From positions 62,001 to 126,000 of the forward strand of contig NZ_RMVG01000004.1 in NCBI RefSeq assembly GCF_003813865.1: a stretch of DNA of 64,000 bases. The letters are read 5' to 3'. Origin of the DNA: Candidatus Pantoea deserta. Lineage in GTDB: Bacteria > Pseudomonadota > Gammaproteobacteria > Enterobacterales > Enterobacteriaceae. The notes beneath the pieces are model-generated. The model was given only the letters and a program-made list of their open reading frames with translations, searched no databases and was not told where the DNA came from. This document shows positions 28,991 to 42,077 of the stretch, one piece after another. Position numbers and translations under genes: made by a program. Within the stretch, counting starts at the first letter, position 1. Each line of letters begins with the position of its first letter.

Positions 28991-29854
28991 ATGCAAAAAC
29001 TCTCTCTGCTTAAGCGACTGACGAATCGCCGTCAACTGCTGCTCTCCGGCCTGGCGCTGGCTATCCTGTCGCCGCGGGCGATCCAGGCGAAAGAAGAGGA
29101 CGCCGCTCTGACAATGCGTTCGCGACACGCGAAGCCTGCGCCGCAGAACAACGGCAAACGTATCGTGATGATCGATCCTGGTCACGGCGGCATCGACTCC
29201 GGGGCAGTGGGCAGCGAAGGCTCAGAAGAGAAACATGTGGTGCTGGAGATTGCCGGTCACGTTCGTCAGCTGTTGCAGGACCATCCGCGCATCGACGTGC
29301 GGCTGACCCGCGACAGCGACCATTTTATTCCGCTTTATCAGCGCGTTGAAATTGCGCACCAGCACGGCGCCAGCCTGTTTATGTCTATCCACGCCGACGG
29401 TTTCACCAGCCCCGATGCCAGCGGCGCCTCGGTATTCGCCCTGTCAAACCGCGGCGCGAGCAGCGCGATGGCGCGCTATTTGTCGGATAAAGAGAACGCC
29501 GCGGATAAGGTTGGCGGCGCGAAAGTCGAACAGCAGGATCACTACCTGAATCAAATTTTGTTCGATCTGGTGCAGACCGATACGATTCGCAACAGCCTGA
29601 CGCTGGGCAAACATGTGTTAGATCAGATCCGCCCGGTGCACCATCTGCACAGCGAACACACCGAGCAGGCCGCGTTCGCCGTGCTGAAATCGCCGTCAAT
29701 TCCGTCGGTGCTGGTCGAGACTTCCTTTATTACCAATCCGCGCGAGGAGAAGCTGCTTGGCACCACCGCGTTTCGCCGCACCATCGCTACCGCTATCGCT
29801 GGCGGCATTACTCGCTACTTTGATGAGTACGATCGCCGCAATGGTCAGGTATAA
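28991..29854 (+). CDS. amiA: N-acetylmuramoyl-L-alanine amidase AmiA (Tat-exported)
   Basis: 287 residues. Twin-arginine signal (TNRRQLLLSG, Arg13-Arg14; cleavage after about 35). Amidase_3 domain with zinc ligands in DPGHGGIDSG, a glutamate in EKHVVLEIA and SIHADG, and the catalytic region VETSFITNP. Cleaves peptide from glycan in septal murein during daughter-cell separation. Export by Tat and pairing with hemF (33-base gap) match E. coli. Confidence 0.97.
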   Translation: MQKLSLLKRLTNRRQLLLSGLALAILSPRAIQAKEEDAALTMRSRHAKPAPQNNGKRIVMIDPGHGGIDSGAVGSEGSEEKHVVLEIAGHVRQLLQDHPRIDVRLTRDSDHFIPLYQRVEIAHQHGASLFMSIHADGFTSPDASGASVFALSNRGASSAMARYLSDKENAADKVGGAKVEQQDHYLNQILFDLVQTDTIRNSLTLGKHVLDQIRPVHHLHSEHTEQAAFAVLKSPSIPSVLVETSFITNPREEKLLGTTAFRRTIATAIAGGITRYFDEYDRRNGQV

Positions 29855-33064
<3,210 letters not shown>

Positions 33065-33435
33065 TGTCGGTTCCTTTTGTCAGCTTCTGTGCGCAAGTAG
33101 TATAAAAGTTAGCCAGCGCGGAAAATGCTGGAGCGATCGCGATAAAGCCGTTTCGTACCGGAGAAAAACCAGGTCGGAATGTGCGGTTCGTCCGGCAGAA
33201 CCCGCCAGTTCTGCTAACCTTTGTGATGCGCGATTTTCGCTCTCCGGCTCGCTGACAGGATGTTGCAGCACGCTCGCCCTGTTTGACGTTACGCTGTTTT
33301 CGCCGCGCGGAGCACGATGAGTTCAACCCATCGCAATAATCAGAAAAAGAGTATTTTCATCACCGAACGCCTGATGCACTGTGTTGCAGGGTGAAATCAT
33401 TCGCAATAAAGAATTGCTCATCAAGGAGTTAAAAG
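33065..33435. promoter_or_regulatory. Divergent maeB/talA intergenic region
   Basis: 371 bases with no supportable gene: the overlapping minus-strand frames lack family similarity. It must hold both promoters, but I see no box close enough to consensus to place them. The last 40 bases carry the talA leader with AAGGAG at 33423-33428. Confidence 0.4.
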
Positions 33436-34386
33436 ATGAACCAGCTAGACGCACTAAAACAGTTCACCACCGTCGTGGCGGACAGCGGCGATATTGAATC
33501 TATTCGTAATTACCATCCTGAAGACGCCACCACCAACCCTTCTCTGATTCTGAAAGCCGCGGGTCTCGAAGGCTATAAGCACCTGATCGACGACGCCATC
33601 AACTATGCGAAGAAGCAAGGCGGCAGCAAAGAGACGCAGATTATCAACGCCAGCGACAAAGTGGCGATTAACCTCGGTATGGAAATCCTGAAGAGCGTAC
33701 CGGGCCGTGTTTCGACCGAAGTGGATGCGCGCCTCTCTTTCGATCGTGGCATGTGTGTGACCAAGGCGGAAAAACTGGTTCGCCTGTATGAAGAGCACGG
33801 CATTGACCGCTCTCGCATTCTGATCAAGCTGGCGTCAACCTGGGAAGGCATCAAGGCCGCTGAAGAGCTGGAGAAAAACGGCATTCACTGCAACCTGACG
33901 CTGCTGTTCTCCTTCGCCCAGGCGCGCGCCTGTGCCGAAGCGGGCGTATTCCTGATTTCGCCGTTCGTGGGTCGTATCTATGACTGGTACAACAGCCGCA
34001 AGCCGCTGGACCCGTATGTGGTTGATGAAGATCCGGGCGTGAAATCCGTTCGCCGCATTTATGACTACTACAAAAAGCATCGCTATAACACCATCATCAT
34101 GGGCGCGAGCTTCCGTAAAGTTGAACAGATTATCGCGCTGGCGGGCTGCGACCGTCTGACCATCTCCCCGAACCTGCTGGAAGAGCTGCAAAACAGCGAT
34201 GCGCCGGTTGAGCGTAAACTAGAGCCTTCCACCGAAGGTTTCCACCAGCCTGCATCGCTCTCTGAAGCCGAGTTCCGCTGGGAGCACAACCAGGATCCGA
34301 TGGCGGTAGAAAAACTTTCCGACGGCATCCGTCAGTTTGCTGTCGATCAGCAGAAACTCGAAGACGTGCTGGCCGCACGCCTGTAG
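33436..34386 (+). CDS. talA: Transaldolase A
   Basis: 316 residues. TTNPSLI near the N-terminus, Schiff-base Lys131 in ILIKLASTW, and [11 protein letters not shown] around 151-161. Moves dihydroxyacetone units between sedoheptulose 7-phosphate and glyceraldehyde 3-phosphate in the pentose phosphate pathway. Its pairing with tktB upstream of ypfG identifies it as talA rather than talB. A short GGGCGGG/CCCGCCC hairpin lies in the 68-base gap to tktB. Confidence 0.95.
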   Translation: MNQLDALKQFTTVVADSGDIESIRNYHPEDATTNPSLILKAAGLEGYKHLIDDAINYAKKQGGSKETQIINASDKVAINLGMEILKSVPGRVSTEVDARLSFDRGMCVTKAEKLVRLYEEHGIDRSRILIKLASTWEGIKAAEELEKNGIHCNLTLLFSFAQARACAEAGVFLISPFVGRIYDWYNSRKPLDPYVVDEDPGVKSVRRIYDYYKKHRYNTIIMGASFRKVEQIIALAGCDRLTISPNLLEELQNSDAPVERKLEPSTEGFHQPASLSEAEFRWEHNQDPMAVEKLSDGIRQFAVDQQKLEDVLAARL

Positions 34387-34454
34387 TTTTTGCCTGTTTA
34401 ATTTCGTCGGGCGGGTCTCCCGCCCGCACTTCTGCTCAACGAAGGGAGAACCCT

Positions 34455-36455
34455 ATGTCATCACGCAGAGAGTTGGCGAACGCGATTCGTGCGTTAAGTA
34501 TGGATGCGGTACAAAAAGCAAACTCCGGTCACCCAGGCATGCCGATGGGCATGGCAGACATCGCCGAAGTGCTGTGGCGCGACTACCTGAAACACAACCC
34601 GACCAACCCGGCCTGGGCCGATCGCGACCGTTTTATCCTCTCTAACGGTCACGGCTCGATGCTGCTCTATAGCCTGCTGCACCTTACCGGCTACGATTTA
34701 CCGATGGAGGAGCTGAAAAACTTCCGCCAGCTCCACTCTAAAACTCCCGGTCACCCGGAAATCGGTTACACGCCCGGCGTGGAAACCACCACCGGTCCGC
34801 TGGGCCAGGGTCTGGCCAACGCTGTCGGTCTGGCCATCGCCGAACGCACGCTGGGCGCGCAGTTCAACCGTCCGGGCCACGACATCGTCGACCACTTTAC
34901 TTATGTGTTTATGGGCGACGGCTGTCTGATGGAGGGCATCTCCCACGAGGTCTGCTCGCTGGCGGGCACGCTGGGTCTCGGCAAGCTGATCGGCTTCTAC
35001 GATCACAACGGCATCTCCATTGACGGCGAAACCGAAGGCTGGTTTACCGACGACACCCATAAGCGTTTTGAAGCCTACAACTGGCACGTCGTCGGCGAAA
35101 TCGACGGCCACGATGCCGAGGCGGTCAGCCGCGCCATAAAAGAGGCGCAAAGCGTGACCGACAAACCGTCGCTGATCATCTGCCGCACCATTATCGGCTT
35201 CGGCTCGCCCAACAAAGCCGGGAAAGAAGAGTCCCACGGCGCGGCGCTGGGCGACGCGGAAGTGGCGCTGGCGCGTAAAGAGCTGGGCTGGACCTCCGCC
35301 CCGTTCGAAATCCCGCAGAATATTTACCAGCAGTGGGACGCCAGAGAGGCAGGCGCCGAGCGCGAACGCGCCTGGAATGACAAGCTGGCCGCCTACAAAC
35401 AGGCGCACCCGGAACTGGCGGAAGAGTACCAGCGCCGCATGAACGGCGAAATGCCCTCAACCTGGGAGAAGGAGACGCACAAGTTTATTAGCGAGCTCCA
35501 GGCCAATCCGCAGAAGATCGCCAGCCGTAAAGCGTCGCAAAACACGCTGGAGCACCTGGGTTCTCTGCTGCCGGAGCTGCTGGGCGGCTCAGCCGACCTT
35601 GCGCCAAGCAACCTCACCATCTGGTCAGGCTCTAAGCCGATTAAAGAGGATCCGGCGGGCAACTATATTCACTACGGCGTGCGGGAATTTGGCATGACCG
35701 CCATCGCCAACGGCATCGCCCACCACGGCGGCTTTGTGCCCTACACCGCGACCTTCCTGATGTTTGTCGAGTATGCGCGTAACGCCGCGCGTATGGCGGC
35801 GCTGATGAAGGCGCGTCAGATCATGGTCTATACCCACGACTCTATCGGTCTCGGTGAAGATGGTCCGACGCACCAGCCGGTCGAGCAGCTCGCCAGCCTG
35901 CGTCTGACGCCTAACTTCAGCACCTGGCGTCCCTGCGATCAGGTTGAAACCGCGGTGGCGTGGAAAGCGGCGATCGAGCGCCATCACGGGCCGACCGCGC
36001 TGATCCTGTCGCGCCAGAACCTGTTACAGCCGGAGCGTAGCCCTGCGCAGGTCGAAAATATCGCGCGCGGCGGCTATATCCTCAAGGACTGCCAGGGCAC
36101 GCCAGACATCATCCTGATTGCGACCGGTTCGGAAGTCGAAATCACGCTGGGCGCGGCGGAGAAGCTGACCATCGACGGGCACAAGGTGCGCGTGGTCTCG
36201 CTGCCGAGCACCGATGTGTTTGACAAGCAGGACATCGCCTACCGTGAGTCGGTGCTGCCGACGACGGTGCGCGCGCGCGTCGCCGTCGAAGCGGGCATTG
36301 CTGATTACTGGTTCAAGTATGTCGGCATCGACGGCAAAATCGTCGGAATGACCACCTTCGGCGAGTCTGCGCCCGCCGGTAAACTTTTCCCTGCCTTTGG
36401 CTTCACCATTGAAAACGTGGTGGCGCAGGCGGAATCGTTACTCAAGCCCGCGTAA
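34455..36455 (+). CDS. tktB: Transketolase 2
   Basis: 666 residues. The thiamine-diphosphate site [12 protein letters not shown] (around 155-166) with the Mg-binding DHNGISIDG downstream, and the middle domain with [21 protein letters not shown] and [15 protein letters not shown]. Cytoplasmic, shuttles two-carbon units in the non-oxidative pentose phosphate pathway. Cotranscribed with talA; RBS AAGGGAG at 34442-34448. Followed by a terminator. Confidence 0.96.
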   Translation: MSSRRELANAIRALSMDAVQKANSGHPGMPMGMADIAEVLWRDYLKHNPTNPAWADRDRFILSNGHGSMLLYSLLHLTGYDLPMEELKNFRQLHSKTPGHPEIGYTPGVETTTGPLGQGLANAVGLAIAERTLGAQFNRPGHDIVDHFTYVFMGDGCLMEGISHEVCSLAGTLGLGKLIGFYDHNGISIDGETEGWFTDDTHKRFEAYNWHVVGEIDGHDAEAVSRAIKEAQSVTDKPSLIICRTIIGFGSPNKAGKEESHGAALGDAEVALARKELGWTSAPFEIPQNIYQQWDAREAGAERERAWNDKLAAYKQAHPELAEEYQRRMNGEMPSTWEKETHKFISELQANPQKIASRKASQNTLEHLGSLLPELLGGSADLAPSNLTIWSGSKPIKEDPAGNYIHYGVREFGMTAIANGIAHHGGFVPYTATFLMFVEYARNAARMAALMKARQIMVYTHDSIGLGEDGPTHQPVEQLASLRLTPNFSTWRPCDQVETAVAWKAAIERHHGPTALILSRQNLLQPERSPAQVENIARGGYILKDCQGTPDIILIATGSEVEITLGAAEKLTIDGHKVRVVSLPSTDVFDKQDIAYRESVLPTTVRARVAVEAGIADYWFKYVGIDGKIVGMTTFGESAPAGKLFPAFGFTIENVVAQAESLLKPA

Positions 36456-36462
36456 TGCTTTG

Positions 36463-36492
36463 GCCCTTCCCCGCGCCGTGGGAAGGGCTTTT
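36463..36492 (+). terminator. talA-tktB terminator
   Basis: GCCCTTCCC with GGGAAGGGC, 8-base loop, then four T. Confidence 0.85.
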
Positions 36493-36600
36493 CACTTCAC
36501 AGCCTGAAACAGAAAAAAATCGCTTCAGCCCCCTTCTCCCCCTCAGCAAACGCATTACTATAGGATCTTTCCCTGATTCCTCTAGCCGGATGCTTTCCCG

Positions 36601-37770
36601 TTGAAAAAACGTACGCCCTATCTACTGGCCCTTATGGTTTCCCTGCTGCCGTTAGCAGGCAAGGCGCAGATCGCGCCCGATCCCCTGCTCTCTTCCCAAA
36701 TCGTTGACCGCTATGCTGAACATATTTTTTACGGCAGCGGCGCCACCGGCATGGCGCTGGTGGCGATCGACGGCAACCAGCGCGTGTTCGCCAGCTTTGG
36801 CGAAACGCGACCGGGTAATAATATTCGCCCGCAGAAAGACTCGCTGATCCGTATCGCCTCGCTCAGCAAACTCCTGACCAGCGAAGTCATGGTAAAGATG
36901 GCGGAGCGCGGGCAGCTGCGCCTGGACGATCCGCTCAGCAAATACGCGCCGCCGGGCGTCCGCGTTCCGAGCTATGCGGGTCAGCCGATTCGTCTGATTA
37001 ACCTTTCCACCCATACCAGCGGCCTGCCGCGCGAACAGCCCGGCGGCAAACCGCATCGCCCGGTCTTTGTCTGGCCGACACGCAGCGATCGCTGGAGCTG
37101 GCTGGCTAACGCGAAACTCAAGGCCGCGCCGGGCACCTGGGCCTCCTACTCCAACCTGGGCTATGACCTGCTGGGCGATGCGCTGGCGCGCGCCGCTGGC
37201 ATGCCCTATCCGGCGCTGCTTCAGCAGTTGATTACCCGCCCGCTGGGCATGAAAGACACCACCTTTACCCCCTCGCCAGAGCAGTGCGATCGCCTGATGG
37301 TGGCGGAAAAAGGCGCCAGCCCCTGTAACAATACGCTGGCGGCGATCGGCAGCGGCGGCGTCTACTCAACGCCGGATGATATGGCGCGCTGGATGCAGCA
37401 GTTCCTGAACTCAGATATTAACCCGCGTTCGCCGCAGGTCGATCGCATGCAGACGCTGATCTACCGCCGCAGTCAGCTGGCGAAGGTGGAAGGCATGGAT
37501 GTGCCAGGCAAGGCCGATGCGATTGGCATGGGCTGGGTCTATATGGGACCCAAAAACGGTCGTCCCGGTATTATTCAAAAAACCGGCGGCGGCGGCGGTT
37601 TTATTACCTATATGGCGATGGTGCCGCAGAACAACGTTGGGGTATTTGTCGTGGTCACGCGCTCGCCGCTGACGCGCTTTACCGCCATGAGCGACGGCGT
37701 TAACGATCTGCTGGCCGAACTGGTCGGCAACCAGAACGGTTCGCCGATGATGGTGCAGGCTATTCCTTAA
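36601..37770 (+). CDS. ampH: D-Ala-D-Ala carboxypeptidase/endopeptidase AmpH
   Basis: 389 residues, starting with TTG at 36601. Signal peptide 1-22 (GKA-Q). Penicillin-binding class C fold: SxxK with Ser87 and Lys90 (ASLSKLL), the YSN motif in ASYSNLGYD near 180, and QKTGGGGGF as the third motif. Very close to E. coli AmpH (HIFYGSGATGMAL, VAEKGASPCNNTL). Trims and recycles murein in the periplasm and is not an efficient beta-lactamase. In E. coli ampH is at another locus, so its position after tktB is a rearrangement. Convergent with ypfG (4-base overlap). Confidence 0.93.
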   Translation: MKKRTPYLLALMVSLLPLAGKAQIAPDPLLSSQIVDRYAEHIFYGSGATGMALVAIDGNQRVFASFGETRPGNNIRPQKDSLIRIASLSKLLTSEVMVKMAERGQLRLDDPLSKYAPPGVRVPSYAGQPIRLINLSTHTSGLPREQPGGKPHRPVFVWPTRSDRWSWLANAKLKAAPGTWASYSNLGYDLLGDALARAAGMPYPALLQQLITRPLGMKDTTFTPSPEQCDRLMVAEKGASPCNNTLAAIGSGGVYSTPDDMARWMQQFLNSDINPRSPQVDRMQTLIYRRSQLAKVEGMDVPGKADAIGMGWVYMGPKNGRPGIIQKTGGGGGFITYMAMVPQNNVGVFVVVTRSPLTRFTAMSDGVNDLLAELVGNQNGSPMMVQAIP

Positions 37771-38834
37771 GGCGACGCTGACGGCGGCGACTGGGACACC
37801 CATAGCGTGGGCCAGTCGTCGCTGCTGTGCCAGGCGTCGCAGGTCGACTCTTCCGCATACTCCGCCAGGGTGAAATCGGTGCCGTTAAAGCGCCAGCGCG
37901 TGGCGGAGCCGCAGTCGCCCAGTCCCCGCCCCTTGCTGAAGGTATAGAGCTGCCCCGTGCTGGCATCATAGTCCGCATTAATCAGCTCCAGCTGACGTTC
38001 GCCGCGCGGCGGCGTAAACGGCAGCGTCAGACTAATGCCGCGCGCGACGTAGGGCGCAGTGCGCGTCACCTCAAAAGCCAGGTCGATAACGTTATAGGCG
38101 CCCATTTCGCAGCTCACCATCAGCAGCGCTTTGCTGTCGGTCAGCGGCGCGACGTTGACCTCGCGCCGCATCGGATCGAGCGAGCAGGTATCGGTATTCA
38201 GCCGCCAGGTGCCATAGTCCAGCAGGCCGCTGGTCTCTTCGCGAGTCAGTGCGGCAGGCGGCCCGCCCGGCCCGGCTAACCGGGGCGCGGGCGGCGCGGG
38301 CGGCACATCCCACAGCGCGCGGGAGCCGCGCTTTATCCAGGCGCTCATGCCGTTTACCCTGCCTTGAATGTCATCCATCAGCAGCAGCGCGGCCTTCAGA
38401 CCATGCAGCGAAATAGCGGCCTGTGCATTGTAGGTCAGCTGGATGGCGTCCGCGTCGAGGATTTGCGCCAGAAACTCATCAATGGCGATGGCGTTGCCGG
38501 TGGCGAGATGATGGGGTTCAACCGTCCAGTGTTTGAGATCGGGACGCAGCCGACGCTGATCCAGCAGCAGGTTATCCTGTAGCGGCGCGCCGGGTACTTC
38601 GCCGCTATAGGCGCTGCCGTAGTCAATACGCAGCAGCGGACGATCGTCAACGCCGGCATGGCGGGCAATGGTCATTACCAGTCCTTTATCGCCGGGTATA
38701 TTGCGCGCAACGCAAAACCCAACGTTATTACAGGTCACCTGCCAGTCGGAAAACGACTTTTGCAGTGGTTCTGCTTTAACGCAGGCGACGTAAAGAAAAG
38801 GTAGTGCCAGCAGTGATTTCGTCCAGGTCGACAT
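37767..38834 (-). CDS. ypfG: DUF1176 domain periplasmic protein (YpfG-like)
   Basis: 355 residues from the ATG at 38834 (MSTWTKSLLALP), which gives a clean signal peptide cleaved after VKA (about residue 22). The frame extends 49 codons further upstream but that part shows no signal and no family resemblance. The DUF1176 body includes SDWQVTCNNVGFC, DYGTWRLNTDTC, a disulfide-rich C-terminal GDCGSATRWRFNGTDFTLAEYAEESTCDAW. Function unknown; probably periplasmic. In E. coli ypfG lies between tktB and nudK, as here apart from the inserted ampH. Confidence 0.8.
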   Translation of the reverse strand: MSTWTKSLLALPFLYVACVKAEPLQKSFSDWQVTCNNVGFCVARNIPGDKGLVMTIARHAGVDDRPLLRIDYGSAYSGEVPGAPLQDNLLLDQRRLRPDLKHWTVEPHHLATGNAIAIDEFLAQILDADAIQLTYNAQAAISLHGLKAALLLMDDIQGRVNGMSAWIKRGSRALWDVPPAPPAPRLAGPGGPPAALTREETSGLLDYGTWRLNTDTCSLDPMRREVNVAPLTDSKALLMVSCEMGAYNVIDLAFEVTRTAPYVARGISLTLPFTPPRGERQLELINADYDASTGQLYTFSKGRGLGDCGSATRWRFNGTDFTLAEYAEESTCDAWHSSDDWPTLWVSQSPPSASP

Positions 38835-39077
38835 CAATAAAAACGGTCCCCAAAATCTCAGAGTGGAGATGATAGCGCAACGGCCGGACATCAGGTGGGC
38901 CGAAACTGTGACCACGTCCAGAAAGCGCACCTGACTGCTGAAAAAGCATACGACAATGCGGTATGGCGTCAGGGAAATCACCGCTTCATCATGAGTAGCG
39001 CGTGGGCCGACCTCAATCGGATTTGTCGGACAATCTCACGCGACGCAACGGCATCCCCGATGCGTCTGCGGCGAAGA

Positions 39078-39656
39078 TCAGGCGGTTAGCCAGCCGGCCA
39101 GCTGCGCGTGTTGCAGCAGCATAATGGTTTTGCCGTCGCGGATGCGGCCATCTTTTACCATCGCCAGCGCCTCTGGAAAGGCAATCTCCAGCACATCAAT
39201 ATCCTCATCTTCCACGCCGCCGCCCGCGTTATCGCGCAGGGATTCGTTATACTCGGCGGCAAAGAAATGGATCAGCTCGGTGACGCCGCCAGGCGACATA
39301 TAGGCTTCATAAAGTTTTTTTACCTCGCCCACGGCGTAACCGGTCTCTTCAATGGCCTCCTTGCGAATGCAGACCTCCGGCGAGTCATTGTCCAGCAGCC
39401 CGGCGCACGCCTCGATCAGCATTCCGCTCGCGTTGCCGTTTACGTAAGTGGCGATACGAAACTGACGCGTCAGCACCACGCTGTTTTTTTCACGGTTATA
39501 GAGCAGGATGGTGGCGCCGTTGCCGCGGTCATAGACTTCACGCTTGTGGCGCACTAGCTCTCCGTCGCGGGTGGCCAGCTCATAGGTGTAATTACGCAGG
39601 ATGAAGTAGTTATCAGAGAGAAGCTTGTCTTTAATGATGTTGATCCTGAACGACAT
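39078..39656 (-). CDS. nudK: GDP-mannose pyrophosphatase (Nudix) NudK
   Basis: 192 residues. Nudix box at 86-108 (GLLDN...REAIEE type: [12 protein letters not shown]). [12 protein letters not shown] and [13 protein letters not shown] are family signatures of NudK. Hydrolyses GDP-mannose to GMP and mannose 1-phosphate in the cytoplasm. E. coli has aegA next; here ansP follows instead. Confidence 0.94.
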   Translation of the reverse strand: MSFRINIIKDKLLSDNYFILRNYTYELATRDGELVRHKREVYDRGNGATILLYNREKNSVVLTRQFRIATYVNGNASGMLIEACAGLLDNDSPEVCIRKEAIEETGYAVGEVKKLYEAYMSPGGVTELIHFFAAEYNESLRDNAGGGVEDEDIDVLEIAFPEALAMVKDGRIRDGKTIMLLQHAQLAGWLTA

Positions 39657-39734
39657 AGTGACTCCACCGCAAAATTGAGGGAGCCTGCCATCATAGGCGT
39701 AAGCGTATGGGAAAACTATCTGAAAGCGGGAATA

Positions 39735-39764
39735 AAAAAGCCCGCCGTAGCGGGCGGGCTTTTC
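39735..39764 (-). terminator. ansP terminator
   Basis: AGCCCGCC with GGCGGGCT and, on the minus strand, a following T-run; it lies 9 bases after the ansP stop. Confidence 0.88.
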
Positions 39765-39772
39765 AGCGAGGC

Positions 39773-41269
39773 TTAATGCGCGGCGTCGTCCGCCAGCGCG
39801 TGCGGCTTCGCCTCGTCATGCAGATGGTCGTGCTCGGTCTGGGCAATGGCATGCACGCGCTTGCGCACGCCAAACCAGCCCAGCACCAGGATCACCGCCA
39901 GCACCGGGATGGCCGCGATGGTATAGGTGCCGTTCGGATAATCGAACGCCATCAGCACCAGCACGCTCAGCAGGAACAGCAGCGTCAGCCAGGAGGTGAC
40001 CGGCGCGCCAGGCAGCTTAAAGCTGACATCGTCCGCTTTGCCCTCTTTGATGGCCTTACGCAGACGCATCTGGCAGATCACGATAAAGCCCCACGAGGCA
40101 ATAATGCCCAGCGACGCCACGTTCAGCACAATCTCGAATACCTGCGAAGGCACGTAGTAGTTCAGCACCACGCCGATCACATAGACCGCGATAGTCACCA
40201 GGATACCGGCGTAAGGCACCTGCTGGCTGCTCATTTTCGACATAAACTTCGGCGCGGAACCGCCCATCGCCATAGAGCGCAGAATACGGCCGGTTGAGTA
40301 GAGACCGGAGTTCAGGCTGGAGAGCGCCGCGCTCAGCACCACGATATTCATAATGCTGCCGACATAGGGCACGCCCAGCTTCGAGAAGAAGGTAACGAAA
40401 GGACTCTGGCCTGCCTGATAGGCGTTCCACGGCAGCAGCAGCACCAGCAGCACCACAGAGCCGACGTAAAACAGGCCGATACGCCAGATGACGCTGTTGA
40501 TCGCTTTCGGCAGCATGGTTTCCGGATCTTTACACTCCCCTGCGGCCGTTCCTACCAGCTCAATGGAGGCAAAGGCAAACACCACGCCCTGCACCAGCAC
40601 CAGCGCGGGCAGCAGGCCATGCGGGAACAGCCCGCCGTTGTCGGTCACCAGGTGGATGCCGGTCGCGTTGCCGTCCAGCGGCTTGCCGGTGCCAAGGAAC
40701 ACCACGCCGACCACCAGGAAAATAGCAATCGCCAGCACTTTCACCAGCGCGAACCAGAACTCCATCTCAGCAAACCATTTCACGCCGATCATGTTCATGG
40801 TGCCGACAATCGCCAGCGCGCCCAGCGCGAAGACCCACTGCGGCACGTCGCCGAATGCGCCCCAGTAATGCATATAGAGCGCGACGGCGGTGATGTCGAC
40901 AATGCCGGTCATCGCCCAGTTAACAAAGTACATCCAGCCTGCGACATAGGCGGCTTTTTCTCCTAAGAATTCACGCGCATAGGAGACGAAGCTGCCGCTT
41001 GACGGGCGGTGCAATACCAGCTCGCCGAGCGCCCGCAGGATAAAAAACGAGAAGATGCCGCAGACCAGATAGATCAGCGCCAGCGCTGGTCCCGCCGCCT
41101 GAAGACGTCCGCCTGCTCCGAGGAACAGGCCGGTGCCGATAGCGCCGCCGATAGCAATCATCTGAACGTGACGATTGCCCATCGCCTTGTGGTAGCCGGT
41201 GTCATGTGAGTTCAGCCAGCGTCTTTTCGCAGCACGCATTTCGGCTGCGGTTTTTTTAGTAGATTTCAT
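39773..41269 (-). CDS. ansP: L-asparagine permease
   Basis: 498 residues from the ATG at 41269, which has a strong AGGAAGG ribosome site; the frame from 41296 has none. Twelve membrane helices of the amino-acid/polyamine/organocation family, with [16 protein letters not shown] (substrate-binding helix 1) and [15 protein letters not shown]. The body is nearly the E. coli AnsP sequence ([33 protein letters not shown]). Proton-coupled uptake of asparagine in the inner membrane. The His/Asp-rich tail is variable. At this site E. coli has aegA. Confidence 0.92.
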   Translation of the reverse strand: MKSTKKTAAEMRAAKRRWLNSHDTGYHKAMGNRHVQMIAIGGAIGTGLFLGAGGRLQAAGPALALIYLVCGIFSFFILRALGELVLHRPSSGSFVSYAREFLGEKAAYVAGWMYFVNWAMTGIVDITAVALYMHYWGAFGDVPQWVFALGALAIVGTMNMIGVKWFAEMEFWFALVKVLAIAIFLVVGVVFLGTGKPLDGNATGIHLVTDNGGLFPHGLLPALVLVQGVVFAFASIELVGTAAGECKDPETMLPKAINSVIWRIGLFYVGSVVLLVLLLPWNAYQAGQSPFVTFFSKLGVPYVGSIMNIVVLSAALSSLNSGLYSTGRILRSMAMGGSAPKFMSKMSSQQVPYAGILVTIAVYVIGVVLNYYVPSQVFEIVLNVASLGIIASWGFIVICQMRLRKAIKEGKADDVSFKLPGAPVTSWLTLLFLLSVLVLMAFDYPNGTYTIAAIPVLAVILVLGWFGVRKRVHAIAQTEHDHLHDEAKPHALADDAAH

Positions 41270-41483
41270 AGCCTTCCTGTTTGTCCTGACCATCAATCAC
41301 AGCGTTCACAAACGATTGCGTACGCTATGCGAAATGGGGTAATTGCCCGCTTAATCTGCCTGTGAGTTATAGGTAAAGCGGCAGGGGAAATTACGGCGAT
41401 GAATCCTACCCGTTCTGCGTGAACGAAGCAAAAGATACCGGCAAGGCGCACAAAGTGTTTTGTAATAATCAGGTTTAATGCAC

Positions 41484-41512
41484 AAAAAAAACCGGCCATT
41501 GGCGGGCCGGTA
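41484..41512 (-). terminator. Terminator of the DUF1471 gene
   Basis: ACCGGCC with GGCCGGT, and a T-run on the minus strand. Confidence 0.85.
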
Positions 41513-41548
41513 AATGCTACAGGGATGGAAAGGTGAGCTTCTTGAGGG

Positions 41549-41821
41549 TTAGCGATAAATCTCTGCGGTGCCTCTCCACAGGCTTGAGTCGCCCGGATTT
41601 TCGACGCCGATAACGCGATAGTGACTTGCGCCCATCTCTTCGGCTTTTTGCGACAGCTGACGCGTCGCGTCGTCCAGCGAGCCGCGGGTATTAGAGACAG
41701 AGACGCTGCCGATGCTTTGCAGTCCCTGCGCCTGTTCCTGACTGACCGGCGTGGCCGCCAGCGTAGAGAACGATGCGGTCGCGAACAGGGCACCAGCCAG
41801 AATCACAGTAAGTTTTTTCAT
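41549..41821 (-). CDS. DUF1471 (YdgH/BhsA/McbA-type) small periplasmic protein
   Basis: 90 residues from the ATG at 41821 (RBS AGGAG 6 bases upstream); a TTG five codons earlier is less likely. Signal peptide 1-22 (LAA cleavage), then the single DUF1471 domain: IGSVSVSNTRGSLDDA, a Lys-Ala-Glu-rich helix and ASHYRVIG, ending in GTAEIYR. Members are stress-induced envelope proteins; which of the many paralogs this is cannot be told. Single gene between ansP and the divergent narQ. Confidence 0.85.
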   Translation of the reverse strand: MKKLTVILAGALFATASFSTLAATPVSQEQAQGLQSIGSVSVSNTRGSLDDATRQLSQKAEEMGASHYRVIGVENPGDSSLWRGTAEIYR

Positions 41822-42020
41822 AGCATGCTCCTTCAATGACGATGCAGGGGATTGGCTTAATTCCGGTTAGAATTATTAGCGCCACAATGAAAGCCAACAT
41901 GCGGCCGATGTAAACCTGTGTACTTTTTGAGCGCCGCCTGAGGTTTACTCCTGGGATAGGTCAGCCGAGGTCAGTTTTTGTACCAAATGTAACTCATTAT
42001 GTAGACCGACACGGGTTAAG

Positions 42021-42050
42021 GTGACGGTCAGAGTCTCTCTCCCCTATAAT
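42021..42050 (+). promoter_or_regulatory. Candidate narQ promoter
   Basis: Consensus TATAAT at 42045-42050 with GTGACG at 42021-42026 (four of six of the -35 box), spacer 18. About 28 bases upstream of the narQ start codon. Confidence 0.6.
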
Positions 42051-42077
42051 GCCCGCAACAAATACAGGGATATTCAT

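Noticed and set aside
38835-38981. 49-codon N-terminal extension of ypfG.
   Set aside because: The internal ATG gives a clean signal peptide; the extension lacks an RBS and family likeness.
41822-42077. Search for an FNR box (TTGAT-N4-ATCAA) upstream of narQ.
   Set aside because: No sequence close to the consensus was found in the gap.
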